A stretch of 64,000 bases of DNA from Niastella soli (GCF_017742245.1 NZ_JAGHKO010000001.1:1331061-1395060), one strand, 5' to 3'. Shown: positions 43,851 to 53,801, numbered from the stretch's first letter. Numbers and translations are program-made. Notes: generated by a model not told the origin, from the letters alone.

Positions 43851-44327
43851 ATGAAAAGCGCCACCGTTCATGAACTGAAACAGGAATTACTGAATATGCC
43901 CGCTTCAGAATTAACCGAATTATGTTTGCGCCTGGCAAAATATAAAAAGGAAAATAAAGAGTTATTAACGTACCTGTTATTTGAGGCGCACGATGAACCG
44001 GGTTATATCCAATCAATTAAAAAAGAAGTAGATCAGGAATTTGCACAGATCAACCACAACAACCTGTATTTCGTAAAGAAAACACTGCGTAAAATCCTAC
44101 GCATCATCAACAAGCACATCAGGTATACGGGTTCTGCTCAGGCAACGGTTGAATTGCTTATTTATTTTTGTCAATCCATAAAGGATGCAGGCATCCCTAT
44201 TCAAAAAAACACCATCATTGCCAATTTATACAAGAGCCAGTTAGAGAAAATAAATAAAACATTGCTCAACCTGCACGAGGACTTACAATACGATTACTCC
44301 AGATCAATAGTTGCCTTGGAAGTATAA
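43851..44327 (+). CDS. DUF6155-like cytoplasmic helical protein
   Basis: The 158-residue protein is all helical and highly charged, with the N-terminal pattern VHELKQELLNMPASELTELC and then KENKELLTYLLFEAHDEPGY. It matches what I recall of the Bacteroidota DUF6155 family, whose function is unknown. No signal peptide or membrane segment. It starts 28 bases after the GNAT gene but has its own promoter word. Confidence 0.7.
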   Translation: MKSATVHELKQELLNMPASELTELCLRLAKYKKENKELLTYLLFEAHDEPGYIQSIKKEVDQEFAQINHNNLYFVKKTLRKILRIINKHIRYTGSAQATVELLIYFCQSIKDAGIPIQKNTIIANLYKSQLEKINKTLLNLHEDLQYDYSRSIVALEV

Positions 44328-44542
44328 ATGATTGTTGTAGTTTACTCTATGTAAATCTATAGAGGTCTGCATCTCGTAAGTATACATACATTAATCAACC
44401 CTTAACAAAATCTTGATTCTTTACATACAACTTAACGCGGCTTTGCGTTATCTTATATAGTAGCAGTCGTTGTTGTATTGCACCAGACAAGACAAAGAGT
44501 GTGGTTCGTAATTTGTATATTAACTTATGTAATGCTAATACA

Positions 44543-45061
44543 ATGAACATTTCAATACGGCCTGAGCAACCGGCCGACATAGATGAGATATATGAACTCA
44601 ATACATTAGTTTTTGAGCAGGAGAATGAAGCCAGACTGGTTGATCAAGTGCGCCAGGGATTACATTTTATTCCTGAGTTATCACTAGTGGCTTATTCAGA
44701 TGATAAATTAATCGGATATATTTTATTTTCCGAGATCACCATCACCAATGGCGACTACCATTATCAAAGTTTGGGTTTAACATCAATGGTGGTACATCCA
44801 GGCTACCAAAAACAAGGAATTGGTGCTAAACTGATCACTATCGGTTTACAAAAGGCAGCCGCTCTTGGTTACACCGCTGTGTTTGTTTTTGGTCATGAAT
44901 TCTATTTTCCAAAATTCGGGTTTCTTCCCGCTACCCGTTGGAACATCAGACCGCCTTTTGAAGTGCCAGCCGAAGTTTTTATGGCGCTGGAACTAACCCC
45001 TAATGCATTGCAAAATGTATCAGGGATTGTAGAATTTCCAATCGAGTTTTCTGTTATGTAG
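44543..45061 (+). CDS. GNAT N-acetyltransferase (YhbS-like)
   Basis: The start is set at MNISIRPEQPADIDEIYEL (172 residues). The family signature includes VVHPGYQKQGIGAKLITIGL near 90-109, followed by AVFVFGHEFYFPKFGFLPAT near 118-137. This resembles YhbS-like acetyltransferases; the substrate is not known. It converges on the PAP2 gene with an 8-base gap. Confidence 0.9.
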   Translation: MNISIRPEQPADIDEIYELNTLVFEQENEARLVDQVRQGLHFIPELSLVAYSDDKLIGYILFSEITITNGDYHYQSLGLTSMVVHPGYQKQGIGAKLITIGLQKAAALGYTAVFVFGHEFYFPKFGFLPATRWNIRPPFEVPAEVFMALELTPNALQNVSGIVEFPIEFSVM

Positions 45062-45069
45062 AATTTTAC

Positions 45070-45942
45070 TTACAGTTTATACAATACCGCTAATCCATGC
45101 GACTGCCCGGTAAACGGTAAAATAGTGAGATTTGGATTTTTGATCCATTTTGTTCTGTGCAGGCGGGGCACCAACAAGCCGGTCAGGGTTCCTTGCACAG
45201 TCCCCAATAATATATCTGAAGGAAAATGCAATCCCCCGCGATGCCGCATATAGGCAGTGTAGCCGGTAGCAGCAGTAGCTAATCCATAAAATACCCACTT
45301 GGCTTTTGAATCAGGATGATAATCTGCATATACCTGTGCATAAAAGAATGTTGACGTTGCCACCAAGGCAACGTGCCCTGCATAAAATGAATTTTTACCA
45401 CCACCCCGCGTACGATAATCCATAGGTGTTTCTTCAGCATACACATAGGGGCGGTACCTGTTAGTAAAGTAAGTTGATCCTGTATAAAGAAGGCCGGTTA
45501 TCGACATTGCTTCCAGGTACAGAAAAGACAATTTGAAAAAATCTTTTCTCATTTTGTTATCGAACAAAAAAAACACCGGCATAGGCATAGATGCATAGAA
45601 TGGTATATAACTAAGCTGATCTACTTTTTTGTTGTAGGGTCGTATGGCCCAGCGATCAAAACCATTTACATCGCTTTTCTTCAACGCCGAAATTGTTTCC
45701 GGATCTGACGGGTCTTTACTATAGATTTTTGAAAATGCATATAACGACCATGCCGTTCCGGTAGCCGTCACCGGTATATCAACACCCAGGTTTAACTTAT
45801 ATACTTCTCTTGGTCTTTCTTTTTTGTCCGGCTGTATTTTGGGTAACGTATCGCGAGTTAGGCTTGCAGAATCGTTCTGAGCAAAAACTGTTGCAGATAC
45901 TAAAAGGACAACCGGCACTAGAAATAATTTATTCATAGCCAT
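45070..45942 (-). CDS. PAP2-family membrane phosphatase
   Basis: The 290-residue protein has a signal peptide and several membrane segments. PAP2 motifs: NRYRPYVY near 166 (motif 1), SFYAGHVALVAT near 185-196 (motif 2 with catalytic His) and RGGLHFPSDILLG near 238-250 (motif 3 with catalytic His and Asp). It dephosphorylates a lipid phosphate such as undecaprenyl pyrophosphate in the inner membrane or periplasm. It is one of a long series of minus-strand genes. Confidence 0.92.
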   Translation of the reverse strand: MAMNKLFLVPVVLLVSATVFAQNDSASLTRDTLPKIQPDKKERPREVYKLNLGVDIPVTATGTAWSLYAFSKIYSKDPSDPETISALKKSDVNGFDRWAIRPYNKKVDQLSYIPFYASMPMPVFFLFDNKMRKDFFKLSFLYLEAMSITGLLYTGSTYFTNRYRPYVYAEETPMDYRTRGGGKNSFYAGHVALVATSTFFYAQVYADYHPDSKAKWVFYGLATAATGYTAYMRHRGGLHFPSDILLGTVQGTLTGLLVPRLHRTKWIKNPNLTILPFTGQSHGLAVLYKL

Positions 45943-46020
45943 CCTTTTATGTAGATAATATGTGCGTGTACGCTAACAGTTTTGCAATGTTTATGCCATG
46001 CAACAGGGTGGGGAATGCAT

Positions 46021-46049
46021 AAAAAAGCCCTCCCGTCGTGTGGGAGGGC
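46021..46049 (-). terminator. Terminator of the GH63-like gene
   Basis: GCCCTCCC / GGGAGGGC stem with a T-run on the minus strand. Confidence 0.88.
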
Positions 46050-46070
46050 CCTTGTCTTATTTGAAGAGTA

Positions 46071-48695
46071 TTATTTCGGAACTGCAGTTGATAATGAATT
46101 TACCAGCTCAGCTACCAGGGCCGTCCAACCGGTTTGGTGACTGGCGCCTAGTCCAGCACCGGTTTCTCCATGAAAATATTCATAAAATAAAACCAGATCC
46201 GCATTCTCAGAACGTTGATAGAACCAGCTATAAGCGCCATGTGCAGGCCGCTTGCCATGCTGGTTGGGTTGAAACAATGTGATCAACCGGCGTGTTAATT
46301 CTTCGGCTACCTGTACCAGGTTCATTTTTTTGCCTGAACCAATGGGGCACTCTACTACCAGTTCATCGCCATAAAATTCACCAAAGTGGCGAATAGATTG
46401 AATGATGATATAATTAATAGGCATCCACAACGGACCGCGCCAGTTAGAATTACCACCAAACATATCAGAGGAGGAATCGCCCGGTTCGTACTGTAACTTG
46501 TATTCAATACCCCGGATGTTCACCGAGAAGGGATGCGTTTCATGATACTTCGACAAAGCACGAATACCCCATGGTGCCAGGAACTGTGTTTCATCTAACA
46601 GCCGTTGTAATAAGAATACGACTCTTTCCTTTGGTACCAGTGATAATAAAATACTTTTACCATCATGCTTTTCTTCATTGGGCCAGTACTTATTATTTTT
46701 CTTCCGGTACTCTTCGAACCAGGTGATGCGTTTATTAAAATCACCGAGTTTATCAAGCATCCGCTTTTCAATGGTCGACACGGCGAAAAGAGAAGTGAGC
46801 CCTACTATAGAGAAGATGCGTAAATGCAGTGGTTCAGAACCGGCAATAGACAATGTATCATAGAAGAATTTGTCTTCCTGATTCCACATACCCTGTTCAT
46901 TCAGCGCTTCGGCAATCAAAACAAAATGTTCAAAGAATTTGGTGGCCGTATCTTCAAACGAGGTATCGTGCATGGCAATCTCCAATGCCATATCCATCAT
47001 ATTCAACGCATACATCCCCATCCAACTGGTGCCATCGGCCTGTTCCAGTTCCATATCGCCATGCACCAGGTGACTGCGGTTAAACACTCCGATGTTATCC
47101 AGCCCAAGGAACCCACCCTGGAACATGTTGTTACCATTGGAGTCTTTACGGTTTATCCACCAGGTGAAATTGATGATAAGCTTTTGGAATATGCGTTTCA
47201 GAAAAGGAATATCTCCTTTACCGGTTTGCTTTTTTTCAATACGGTACACTTCCAGCGCTGCCCAGGCCTGTACAGGTGGGTTCACATCACTGAAATTCCA
47301 TTCGTAGGCCGGTAATTGCCCATCAGGTTTCATATACCACTCGCGCATAATAAGCGTAAGCTGGTGTTTGGCAAAAACCGGATCAACCATAGCCATGGGA
47401 ATACACTGAAAAGCCAGGTCCCAGGCCGCATACCAGGGATATTCCCATTTATCTGGCATGCAAATAATATCCTGGTTCTTAAGGTGCTTCCAGTCGTTGT
47501 TCCTGCCCGTTAAGCGGCCAGGACTCGGCGGAGTAAGCCCGTCACCATTGGTAAGCCATTTTTCTATATCGAAGTGATAATATTGTTTGCTCCATAATAA
47601 ACCGGCCAGTGCCCGGCGTTGAATTTTTGCCAGTCCGGCATTGGGTGCATTCCCCTGCACCTTGGCATAAAACTCATCGGCTTCCTGTTTACGCAGGCTA
47701 AAGATCTCTTCAAAACCAGGAGTAAAAGGATTTTCTACGGGCTTACTGCTAAGACGCAAATAAATAGATTCTGAGCGACCGCCCTGTATACGAAGTTTAT
47801 ATACCGGTGCAAACTTGGTCCCCGATTTCTTTTGCTTCAAGGCCTCCAGGTTCTCGCCTTTTATTATAGCATCATGAAATGCATCTTTGGTAAAAGGTGA
47901 CAAATTGGGTTTGCCATTTACCTTTTCAAAGTTGGTCTCATTCTCTGTAAAGAGAATGTTATTGGGCGTTTGATAGTATAAGTAGTAAGTACCGAGCCGG
48001 TGATGGGTCGCTTTTACCGAGTTCTTATCGCGCCATGAAATGGCTGGCTTTTTCTTCGAAGGATCGTGGCTCCAGCGATTGTAAAACCACAGGGTAGGCA
48101 ACAGCGTTATTTCTGCCGATTTGTTATGATGGTTATGAATATTGATCCTGATGCTTATATCCTTCGAGCTGTGTTTGGCGTAGGTTATATTTACATCAAA
48201 ATATTCATTATTATTAAAGACCCCGGTATCTAGAAGCTCGAACTCCGGCTCTGTACGCGAGCGTTGGCGGTTTGCAGCCAGCAGGTCGTCATAAGGGAAT
48301 TTCTGTTGTGGGTATTTATATAAATACTCCATGTAGTAGTGCGTAGGCAAATTGTCGAGGTGGTAATACAGTTCTTTTACATCCTCGCCATGGTTACCTT
48401 CGTAGTTACCGAGCCCAAACAGGCGTTCTTTCAAAATGGAATCCTTTCCATTCCATACAGTAATGGCGAAACACAGGTTTTGAAAGAAATCTGAAATACC
48501 TGCAATCCCATCTTCGCCCCAGCGATAGGCGCGAAAACGGGCCTGGTCATGGGTAAAATAATTCCAGGCATCGCTATTTGGACTATAGTCTTCCCTTACA
48601 GTTCCCCATTGTCTTTCACTTAAATACGGTCCCCATTGTTCTAAAGGGATCTTCCTTGTGGAGTTAACCGCAAGTCGTTGATGTTCTGCACTCAT
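46071..48695 (-). CDS. GH63-like glucosidase (MGH1-like)
   Basis: The 874-residue protein has an N-terminal domain with ERQWGTVREDYSP near 27-39 and WNYFTHDQARFRAYRWGEDG near 44-63, and a C-terminal (alpha/alpha)6 barrel with WEYPWYAAWDLAFQCIPM near 420 and LVHGDMELEQADGTSWMG near 550. This pattern matches GH63/MGH1-like alpha-glucosidases acting on glucose-containing glycans or sugar derivatives. No signal peptide is visible, so cytoplasmic. The substrate cannot be stated. Confidence 0.9.
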   Translation of the reverse strand: MSAEHQRLAVNSTRKIPLEQWGPYLSERQWGTVREDYSPNSDAWNYFTHDQARFRAYRWGEDGIAGISDFFQNLCFAITVWNGKDSILKERLFGLGNYEGNHGEDVKELYYHLDNLPTHYYMEYLYKYPQQKFPYDDLLAANRQRSRTEPEFELLDTGVFNNNEYFDVNITYAKHSSKDISIRINIHNHHNKSAEITLLPTLWFYNRWSHDPSKKKPAISWRDKNSVKATHHRLGTYYLYYQTPNNILFTENETNFEKVNGKPNLSPFTKDAFHDAIIKGENLEALKQKKSGTKFAPVYKLRIQGGRSESIYLRLSSKPVENPFTPGFEEIFSLRKQEADEFYAKVQGNAPNAGLAKIQRRALAGLLWSKQYYHFDIEKWLTNGDGLTPPSPGRLTGRNNDWKHLKNQDIICMPDKWEYPWYAAWDLAFQCIPMAMVDPVFAKHQLTLIMREWYMKPDGQLPAYEWNFSDVNPPVQAWAALEVYRIEKKQTGKGDIPFLKRIFQKLIINFTWWINRKDSNGNNMFQGGFLGLDNIGVFNRSHLVHGDMELEQADGTSWMGMYALNMMDMALEIAMHDTSFEDTATKFFEHFVLIAEALNEQGMWNQEDKFFYDTLSIAGSEPLHLRIFSIVGLTSLFAVSTIEKRMLDKLGDFNKRITWFEEYRKKNNKYWPNEEKHDGKSILLSLVPKERVVFLLQRLLDETQFLAPWGIRALSKYHETHPFSVNIRGIEYKLQYEPGDSSSDMFGGNSNWRGPLWMPINYIIIQSIRHFGEFYGDELVVECPIGSGKKMNLVQVAEELTRRLITLFQPNQHGKRPAHGAYSWFYQRSENADLVLFYEYFHGETGAGLGASHQTGWTALVAELVNSLSTAVPK

Positions 48696-48762
48696 GGTCC
48701 GGTTTTCTTCTGACTTTTAATATTATTACACTGGCAAGCGACCGGCGGTACGCAATTATTGA

Positions 48763-48783
48763 TAATGGTCTTTATTACCATTA
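48763..48783. repeat. Inverted repeat TAATGGT / ACCATTA upstream of the GH63-like gene
   Basis: Two perfect 7-bp arms flank a 7-nt loop, 68 bases upstream of the minus-strand start at 48695. It may be a regulator site or leader hairpin. No other feature is seen in the gap 48696-48887. Confidence 0.4.
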
Positions 48784-48887
48784 TGAAGTTACTGTATAGT
48801 AGGCATTTAATGAAAGATTAGGCAATTGTTTATAAAAGGAAAATAGTAGAAATTGCCTATCAAGAGATCAATACTAAAGGGGAGAAT

Positions 48888-49289
48888 TTAAAAATCGCTC
48901 AGGTCGAGGTTTTTCAGGACTTCATTGGCTCTCTTTAATTTTTCAGGGAATAAGGTATCCTCTGAAGGAACAATAGATTTCACTACAATGACAGTATTCT
49001 TAGGAACCAACTCTTTTACAGATCTTTTCTTAATTTTTTTCTTTCTGATCATAACTGGGCTCTTGGCTGATTGCTCAGAACTCGTATTCGGAAACCTATA
49101 CTTATGGGGATTATCAATAAAATCTGTCAGATCGATTTTTGCAAGTATTTCGTTGGCCCGTTTCAATTTTTCTGGGAACAAAGTTTCCTTTGCTGACACT
49201 ATTGATTCCACAAAAACAGTCCTTTGATTCCTCACTTTCTTTATGGATATCCTCTTATATCTTTTTTTTCTGGGCATAGGTGGAGGCAT
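48888..49289 (-). CDS. Two fused copies of a TLFPE-motif small protein
   Basis: The 133-residue protein consists of two diverged copies of the same about 55-residue unit (copies 3 and 4 of the array). Copy 3 covers about 5-60, with ISIKK, VESIVSAKETLFPEKLKRANE; copy 4 begins at an internal Met near 80 and reads VKSIVPSEDTLFPEKLKRANE. A non-conserved linker (YRFPNTSSEQSAKSPV) joins them, so two ancestral genes seem to have fused by loss of a stop. No family recognised. It is basic, cytoplasmic, and without a signal peptide. Confidence 0.7.
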   Translation of the reverse strand: MPPPMPRKKRYKRISIKKVRNQRTVFVESIVSAKETLFPEKLKRANEILAKIDLTDFIDNPHKYRFPNTSSEQSAKSPVMIRKKKIKKRSVKELVPKNTVIVVKSIVPSEDTLFPEKLKRANEVLKNLDLSDF

Positions 49290-49322
49290 TGGGATGATCG
49301 CTTAGAATGCAAAATTCTAAGA

Positions 49323-49505
49323 TCACTTATTAGAAGAATTTAAAAAATCTGACAGATCGATTTGTTTTAGGAATTCGTTTGCTGACTTTAATTCTTCAGG
49401 AAATAAAGTATCTTTTAAAGGCACTATAGATTCGATTACCATGACAGTGTCCTTGCTTACCAATTTTTTTATGGATATTTTCTTAATAGCTTTTCTCCTT
49501 TCCAT
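49323..49505 (-). CDS. TLFPE-motif small protein, copy 2
   Basis: The 60-residue Lys-rich protein has an N-terminal basic stretch (KKISIKKLVSK) and the family core ESIVPLKDTLFPEELKSANEF. It is 53 bases downstream of copy 1 and 33 bases upstream of the fused ORF, all on the minus strand, so probably co-transcribed. Its SIVP core resembles copy 4 more than copies 1 and 3. Function unknown. Confidence 0.7.
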   Translation of the reverse strand: MERRKAIKKISIKKLVSKDTVMVIESIVPLKDTLFPEELKSANEFLKQIDLSDFLNSSNK

Positions 49506-49558
49506 AGATTAACCTTTTTTAAGGGTGCTGGGTGCCCACTTACAATGCCTATTCCATA

Positions 49559-49741
49559 TCAATGATTATGGGAAGATTTTAAAAATGGAGAATCCTTTAT
49601 TTGCGCAAGAAACTCGTTTGCTTGCTTTAATTTTTCTGGAAATAAAGTATCCTTTGCAGACACTATAGATTCCACAATAATGGTTCTCTTATTTTTAATT
49701 TTTTTTATAGATATCTTCTTAACTGTTTTTTTCCTGATCAT
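49559..49741 (-). CDS. TLFPE-motif small protein, copy 1
   Basis: The 60-residue protein reads KKISIKKIKNKRTIIVESIV, then SAKDTLFPEKLKQANEFLAQ. It starts 13 bases after the stop of the DUF6934-like gene, so the two are probably co-transcribed and may be partners. Its SIVSAK core resembles copy 3. The function is unknown; the basic charge suggests interaction with nucleic acid or an acidic partner, which is inference. Confidence 0.75.
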   Translation of the reverse strand: MIRKKTVKKISIKKIKNKRTIIVESIVSAKDTLFPEKLKQANEFLAQIKDSPFLKSSHNH

Positions 49742-49754
49742 ATATCGAATTTAA

Positions 49755-50204
49755 TTAAATTCTTTTAATTAAAAAACCTAGATACATATCCTTGCTATTA
49801 GGATCAAATGGAATCTCCAAAAGGCCATTTTTAGTATCAACATAGCCAACCACATCAAATTTTGTAGAATAATATTGATAATAAGTTTTTAAGATTCTGC
49901 TATAAAACAATGTTCTTTGAGGTGTGCTTCCTTTGAAATAAATTATAAATGATGGGTTTTTCGTTGTAAAGGTTCGTACAACATCAATAATGGTTGCAAA
50001 AATTTTGATGATATCCCCGTTGTTTGACCTGGCCAAATCATCTAATTCACCGTTTGTCAACAGATCACCAAAAGCCAGGTTATAAACATTGCAGGTGGCG
50101 GTAGGAGTAAATTCAATTACCTTAACAATATCCCGCTTACCTGTACTTATAAATTTATATCTGAAAGCATGTACCTCGTTGTACTCATAAATAGTCTGGT
50201 ACAT
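49755..50204 (-). CDS. DUF6934-like protein, first gene of the small-protein operon
   Basis: The 149-residue protein reads MYQTIYEYNEVHAFRYKFIS, then VIEFTPTATCNVYNLAFGDL, TIIDVVRTFTTKNPSFIIYF and KGSTPQRTLFYSRILKTYYQ. The ordered motifs (FTPT-x-YNLAFGD, GEL-DD, T-x-KNPS, KGSTP-x-RT) match what I recall of the Bacteroidota DUF6934 family. Its members are often next to tiny genes. It has no signal peptide or membrane segment. Its promoter region holds a nested symmetric inverted repeat, consistent with autoregulation. A toxin-antitoxin-like role is possible but not shown. Confidence 0.75.
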   Translation of the reverse strand: MYQTIYEYNEVHAFRYKFISTGKRDIVKVIEFTPTATCNVYNLAFGDLLTNGELDDLARSNNGDIIKIFATIIDVVRTFTTKNPSFIIYFKGSTPQRTLFYSRILKTYYQYYSTKFDVVGYVDTKNGLLEIPFDPNSKDMYLGFLIKRI

Positions 50205-50210
50205 TCTGAT

Positions 50211-50255
50211 AATTGTTTAATGGTAGTTACAAATAGTCACTACATATAAACAATT
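50211..50255. promoter_or_regulatory. Nested symmetric inverted repeat upstream of the DUF6934-like operon
   Basis: AATTGTTTA (50211-50219) and TAAACAATT (50247-50255) are perfect 9-bp arms. Inside them GTAGT (50223-50227) and ACTAC (50239-50243) form a second perfect pair, with 3-base spacers on both sides (ATG and ATA) and an 11-base centre. It begins 7 bases upstream of the start codon at 50204, so it could be a repressor operator or a leader hairpin. Confidence 0.6.
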
Positions 50256-50298
50256 AAATCATTCCTTCGTACTAACGTGTACGTAATTATATTTTATA

Positions 50299-51075
50299 TT
50301 ATGTGTTCTTCTCTAGGTTCAAAAATGGCTTCACCAGATCTATTGGTACAGGGAATATAGTCGTTGAATTATTTTCTGTTGCAATTTCGCGCAGGGTTTG
50401 CAGGTAGCGCAAAGTTAGTGCACTGGGTTGCTCGCTTAGAATGCGGGCTGCATCGGCCAGTCGTTGCGAAGCCTGATACTCACCCTCTGCAGCAATCACC
50501 TTTGAACGTCGTTCTCTTTCTGCCTCTGCCTGTTTGGCCATGGCCCGCTGCATTTCCTGTGGCAGATCAATTTGTTTTACTTCTACATTCGATACTTTTA
50601 TCCCCCAGGGTTCTGTATGGGTATCTATTATCTGTTGCAGCTTTTGATTTATCTTTTCGCGTTGTGAAAGCAGGTCATCCAACTCTGATTGTCCCAATAC
50701 ACTGCGCAATGTTGTTTGTGAGAATTGAGAAGTTGCAATGAGATAATTCTCTACTTCTACAATAGCTTTCTGCGGTTGCAACACGCGGAAGTATACAACC
50801 GCGTTTACTTTTATCGAAACGTTATCTTCGGTGATAATATCCTGCGGGGGCACATCCATCACAACGGTGCGCAAACTAACTTTTACCATTTTATCAATCA
50901 CTGGTATTAATAAAATAAGACCAGGGCCGCGAACAGCAATCAGTCGCCCTAATCTAAAAACCACACCGCGTTCATATTCACGTAATACACGGATGGCGCT
51001 TGATAATACAAACACCAGGAATAAGATAATAACAATTGCCGAGGCTGAAAATGGAACTGTGTTCATATAAAACAA
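50299..51075 (-). CDS. Slipin/stomatin-like SPFH membrane protein
   Basis: The 258-residue protein has one N-terminal membrane segment (about 8-28) and an SPFH domain (about 30-200): [50 protein letters not shown] and [30 protein letters not shown] coiled coil follows. Slipins form membrane microdomain assemblies. It lies directly after the NfeD-family gene (gap of 2 bases), the conserved nfeD-slipin pairing. Confidence 0.93.
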   Translation of the reverse strand: MFYMNTVPFSASAIVIILFLVFVLSSAIRVLREYERGVVFRLGRLIAVRGPGLILLIPVIDKMVKVSLRTVVMDVPPQDIITEDNVSIKVNAVVYFRVLQPQKAIVEVENYLIATSQFSQTTLRSVLGQSELDDLLSQREKINQKLQQIIDTHTEPWGIKVSNVEVKQIDLPQEMQRAMAKQAEAERERRSKVIAAEGEYQASQRLADAARILSEQPSALTLRYLQTLREIATENNSTTIFPVPIDLVKPFLNLEKNT

Positions 51076-51077
51076 GT

Positions 51078-52376
51078 TTATACTGATGGTTCGTTATATG
51101 GTTCTACTTGCAGGGTAAGATTCAAAAATCCTGTCACTATCACTTTTTTCCCTTCTGGAATTAATCCGGCTGCTGAAATAGCTTTCCATATTTCTCCATG
51201 CATGCGCACCGTACCGCCAGGATTCAATTCACTTAATGATTGACCAATTTCCCCCATCATGGCTTCCAGGCCCATGGCTGGTTTTATGCGTTGTGCCTTC
51301 AACCCCATACCCACTACAAACAGAAAAAAGAGCGCAGAAATTCCAACCGCAGTTATGATCACCGTCCACGAAAGACCAGCCACTGAAGACATTTCATCGG
51401 TTCGTATGAGCATCATGGAACCAAGTAACAAAGAGACAACGCCACCAATGGCCAGCAAGCCATGACTCACAATTTTTATTTCCAGCAGAAATAATATTAT
51501 TCCAAAAACTATCAATGCCAACCCTGCATAGTTCACTGGTAAAGTATGCATGGTGTACAAAGCAAGTATCATACAGATACCACCAATGATCCCAGGGAAA
51601 ATAGCGCCGGGACTGTAGAGTTCAAAAATGAGTCCGTACAAACCCAGCAGGAACAGGATGTACGCTACATTTGGATCACTTAGAATATTAAGCATTTTTT
51701 CGCCCCAACCCATTTCGAGTGACCGCTCCGTTGCATTTTTTGTTTTTAAGATTACGGTACCCGAATTAACGGTTACACTTTTTCCATCTATCTTATTCAG
51801 CAATTCCTGTTCATTGGATGCTATCAGATTGATGACATTATTTTCCAACGCTTCCGTTTCAGTTAGTGACACGCTATTGCTTACGGCCTGTGCACCCCAG
51901 TCAGCATTTCGATCACGTTTTTTTGCAATGGACCTTATAAATGCCATGGCATCATTGGTAGCTTTAGCACTCATGATAGTATCCATTTCACCTTGTGTTG
52001 TTACCGGATGAGCCGCGCCAATATTGGTGCCTGGCGCCATGGCCGCAATATGCGCAGCCATAGTAATAAACACGCCCGCTGATCCGGCATGCGCACCGCC
52101 GGGTGAAACATATACCACAACAGGCACGGGCGATTCCAGTATATCACTTACAATAACGCGGGTACTTTGCAACAAACCGCCTGGAGTATTGAGATGAATG
52201 ATCAAACAGGTTGCTTTGTCTTTTTGGGCTACTTCAATGGCTCGATGAATAAAATCTGCAGTGGCAGGATTTATAGTTGCATCTAATTTTATCGAGAGAA
52301 CTTTTTGTGCATACAGAGGCCCGGATATAAAAACAAGCAGGAAGCAATATAGTAGAAAGCGCCTCATAACATTCAA
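51078..52376 (-). CDS. NfeD-family membrane serine protease
   Basis: The 432-residue protein has a signal peptide, a ClpP-like protease domain (about 25-230) with catalytic Ser in [14 protein letters not shown] near 96-109, four membrane segments (about 235-350) and a C-terminal NfeD OB-fold domain (about 370-430; [15 protein letters not shown]). Full-length NfeD proteases work with the adjacent slipin, which this one precedes by 2 bases. Confidence 0.92.
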   Translation of the reverse strand: MNVMRRFLLYCFLLVFISGPLYAQKVLSIKLDATINPATADFIHRAIEVAQKDKATCLIIHLNTPGGLLQSTRVIVSDILESPVPVVVYVSPGGAHAGSAGVFITMAAHIAAMAPGTNIGAAHPVTTQGEMDTIMSAKATNDAMAFIRSIAKKRDRNADWGAQAVSNSVSLTETEALENNVINLIASNEQELLNKIDGKSVTVNSGTVILKTKNATERSLEMGWGEKMLNILSDPNVAYILFLLGLYGLIFELYSPGAIFPGIIGGICMILALYTMHTLPVNYAGLALIVFGIILFLLEIKIVSHGLLAIGGVVSLLLGSMMLIRTDEMSSVAGLSWTVIITAVGISALFFLFVVGMGLKAQRIKPAMGLEAMMGEIGQSLSELNPGGTVRMHGEIWKAISAAGLIPEGKKVIVTGFLNLTLQVEPYNEPSV

Positions 52377-52475
52377 ATAACTGCAGAATAGCTCTACTGT
52401 AATTTACAAAAATTGCCGCGCATCCCCAATTTTATAATTCGGGCTGAAATTTTAGAAAACCATATATGTTTTACT

Positions 52476-53771
52476 TTATAAATGGAATACCCAACCGAGC
52501 AATAAACAGATCATTACAATAACAGGGGAGGGGAGTTTTGTAAAAGAAAGCAACGCCCAGGTTCCGGCTATAACGGCCAGGTTCACTATACTAACAGTAT
52601 GAAAGCCGATCACCGATACATCACGCATCATGTAGATAGTACCAGCTACCATTATGCCTACTACAACAGCATTGATACCTTCGAGTGCGCGGTATACAAT
52701 TACATAACGTTGCAGATTGTGCCAGATGGGGAAGAAGAAAAGCACCAATAATGCACTTGGTAAAAAAATAGCAATAGAACCAATTAAACATCCCAGTACT
52801 TGCCACATATTGCCCTTGTCTTTCATGGCCGTTCCACCCATAAAAGAAGCAATGGAAAATACGGGTCCGGGAATGGCGCGAACCATACCGGCGCCGGTAT
52901 AAAAATCGTTGCGCTCGATGCTGATCACATTTCCTTTTTTATTCAGGTTCTTTCTAATAACCACCGGCGACTTGGGGCGTTCAACGTATTGCTCATACAT
53001 CATGGGTATCAGTACCTGTCCGCCGCCAAACACCAGACTTCCGAAACGATAGTTATTTTCGAACAGGTTCAATGGGCGGCGATTGGGCCAGTCATTCTTA
53101 CGGGCCATTTCACTGACAACCCCGGCTACTAAAAATATGATGGCAAACAGCCAGATGTTACCCCATTTTATTTTTTTAACGGGTTGGGCTTTTTCGGGAA
53201 TGCGCTTATCACTCAGGTTGGTGACAAAACCACCCACTACCAATAATATAGGAAATATCCAGGGCGATTTAAAAAGCAGGTAAGTGGTTATGCTACTTAC
53301 CACCATTATTACACGGGTAATATTATTATGGATGGCAAGTCTGAAAGACCGCATGGCGGCAAAGGCCAGAAAACCCACGGCCATGGGCTGAATGAATTTG
53401 AAAATACCCTCGCTCATTTCTTTGCTGTCGAAAAATTCAAGCAGAAAAGAAAAGGCACCCATCAATATACAGGCAGGTGCAATCCAGATGGCCAGGGTAA
53501 GAATGGCCAGTGGAATACCCCCGCGTTTGTAACCAATCAGGGTCAGCACCTGGGTGGAAGAAGCGCCCGGCAACAGTTGACAAAATGAATTGTACTCAAG
53601 CAATTCCTGTTCGGTAACATCGTGCCGGCGATGAACGAAAGTTTTCATCACCATCCCAAAATGACCCTGCGGTCCGCCAAAGGCAGAAACACTATGCATA
53701 AAGACTGCTTTCAAAAAAGGTATATGGCGCAGTAGGATCATTCGCAATTTTTCATCATCCAAAAAAAACAC
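52476..53771 (-). CDS. chrA: Chromate transporter ChrA-type (two CHR domains)
   Basis: The 431-residue protein has ten or more membrane segments and two CHR domains. Signatures: [15 protein letters not shown] near 28-42, [21 protein letters not shown] near 69-89, then [20 protein letters not shown] near 246-265 and [19 protein letters not shown] near 296-314. Long-chain ChrA proteins export chromate or import sulfate-like anions; the substrate in this host is unknown. Confidence 0.9.
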   Translation of the reverse strand: MFFLDDEKLRMILLRHIPFLKAVFMHSVSAFGGPQGHFGMVMKTFVHRRHDVTEQELLEYNSFCQLLPGASSTQVLTLIGYKRGGIPLAILTLAIWIAPACILMGAFSFLLEFFDSKEMSEGIFKFIQPMAVGFLAFAAMRSFRLAIHNNITRVIMVVSSITTYLLFKSPWIFPILLVVGGFVTNLSDKRIPEKAQPVKKIKWGNIWLFAIIFLVAGVVSEMARKNDWPNRRPLNLFENNYRFGSLVFGGGQVLIPMMYEQYVERPKSPVVIRKNLNKKGNVISIERNDFYTGAGMVRAIPGPVFSIASFMGGTAMKDKGNMWQVLGCLIGSIAIFLPSALLVLFFFPIWHNLQRYVIVYRALEGINAVVVGIMVAGTIYMMRDVSVIGFHTVSIVNLAVIAGTWALLSFTKLPSPVIVMICLLLGWVFHL

Positions 53772-53801
53772 AAGTTAGGCAATGTGCAACACTTCGACGT
53801 C

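Noticed and set aside
34424-50282. Repeated word CGTGTACG upstream of several minus-strand genes (about 34426, 45963, 50275)
   Set aside because: Three copies of an 8-mer in 64 kb are close to chance and the surrounding bases differ, so no motif is claimed.
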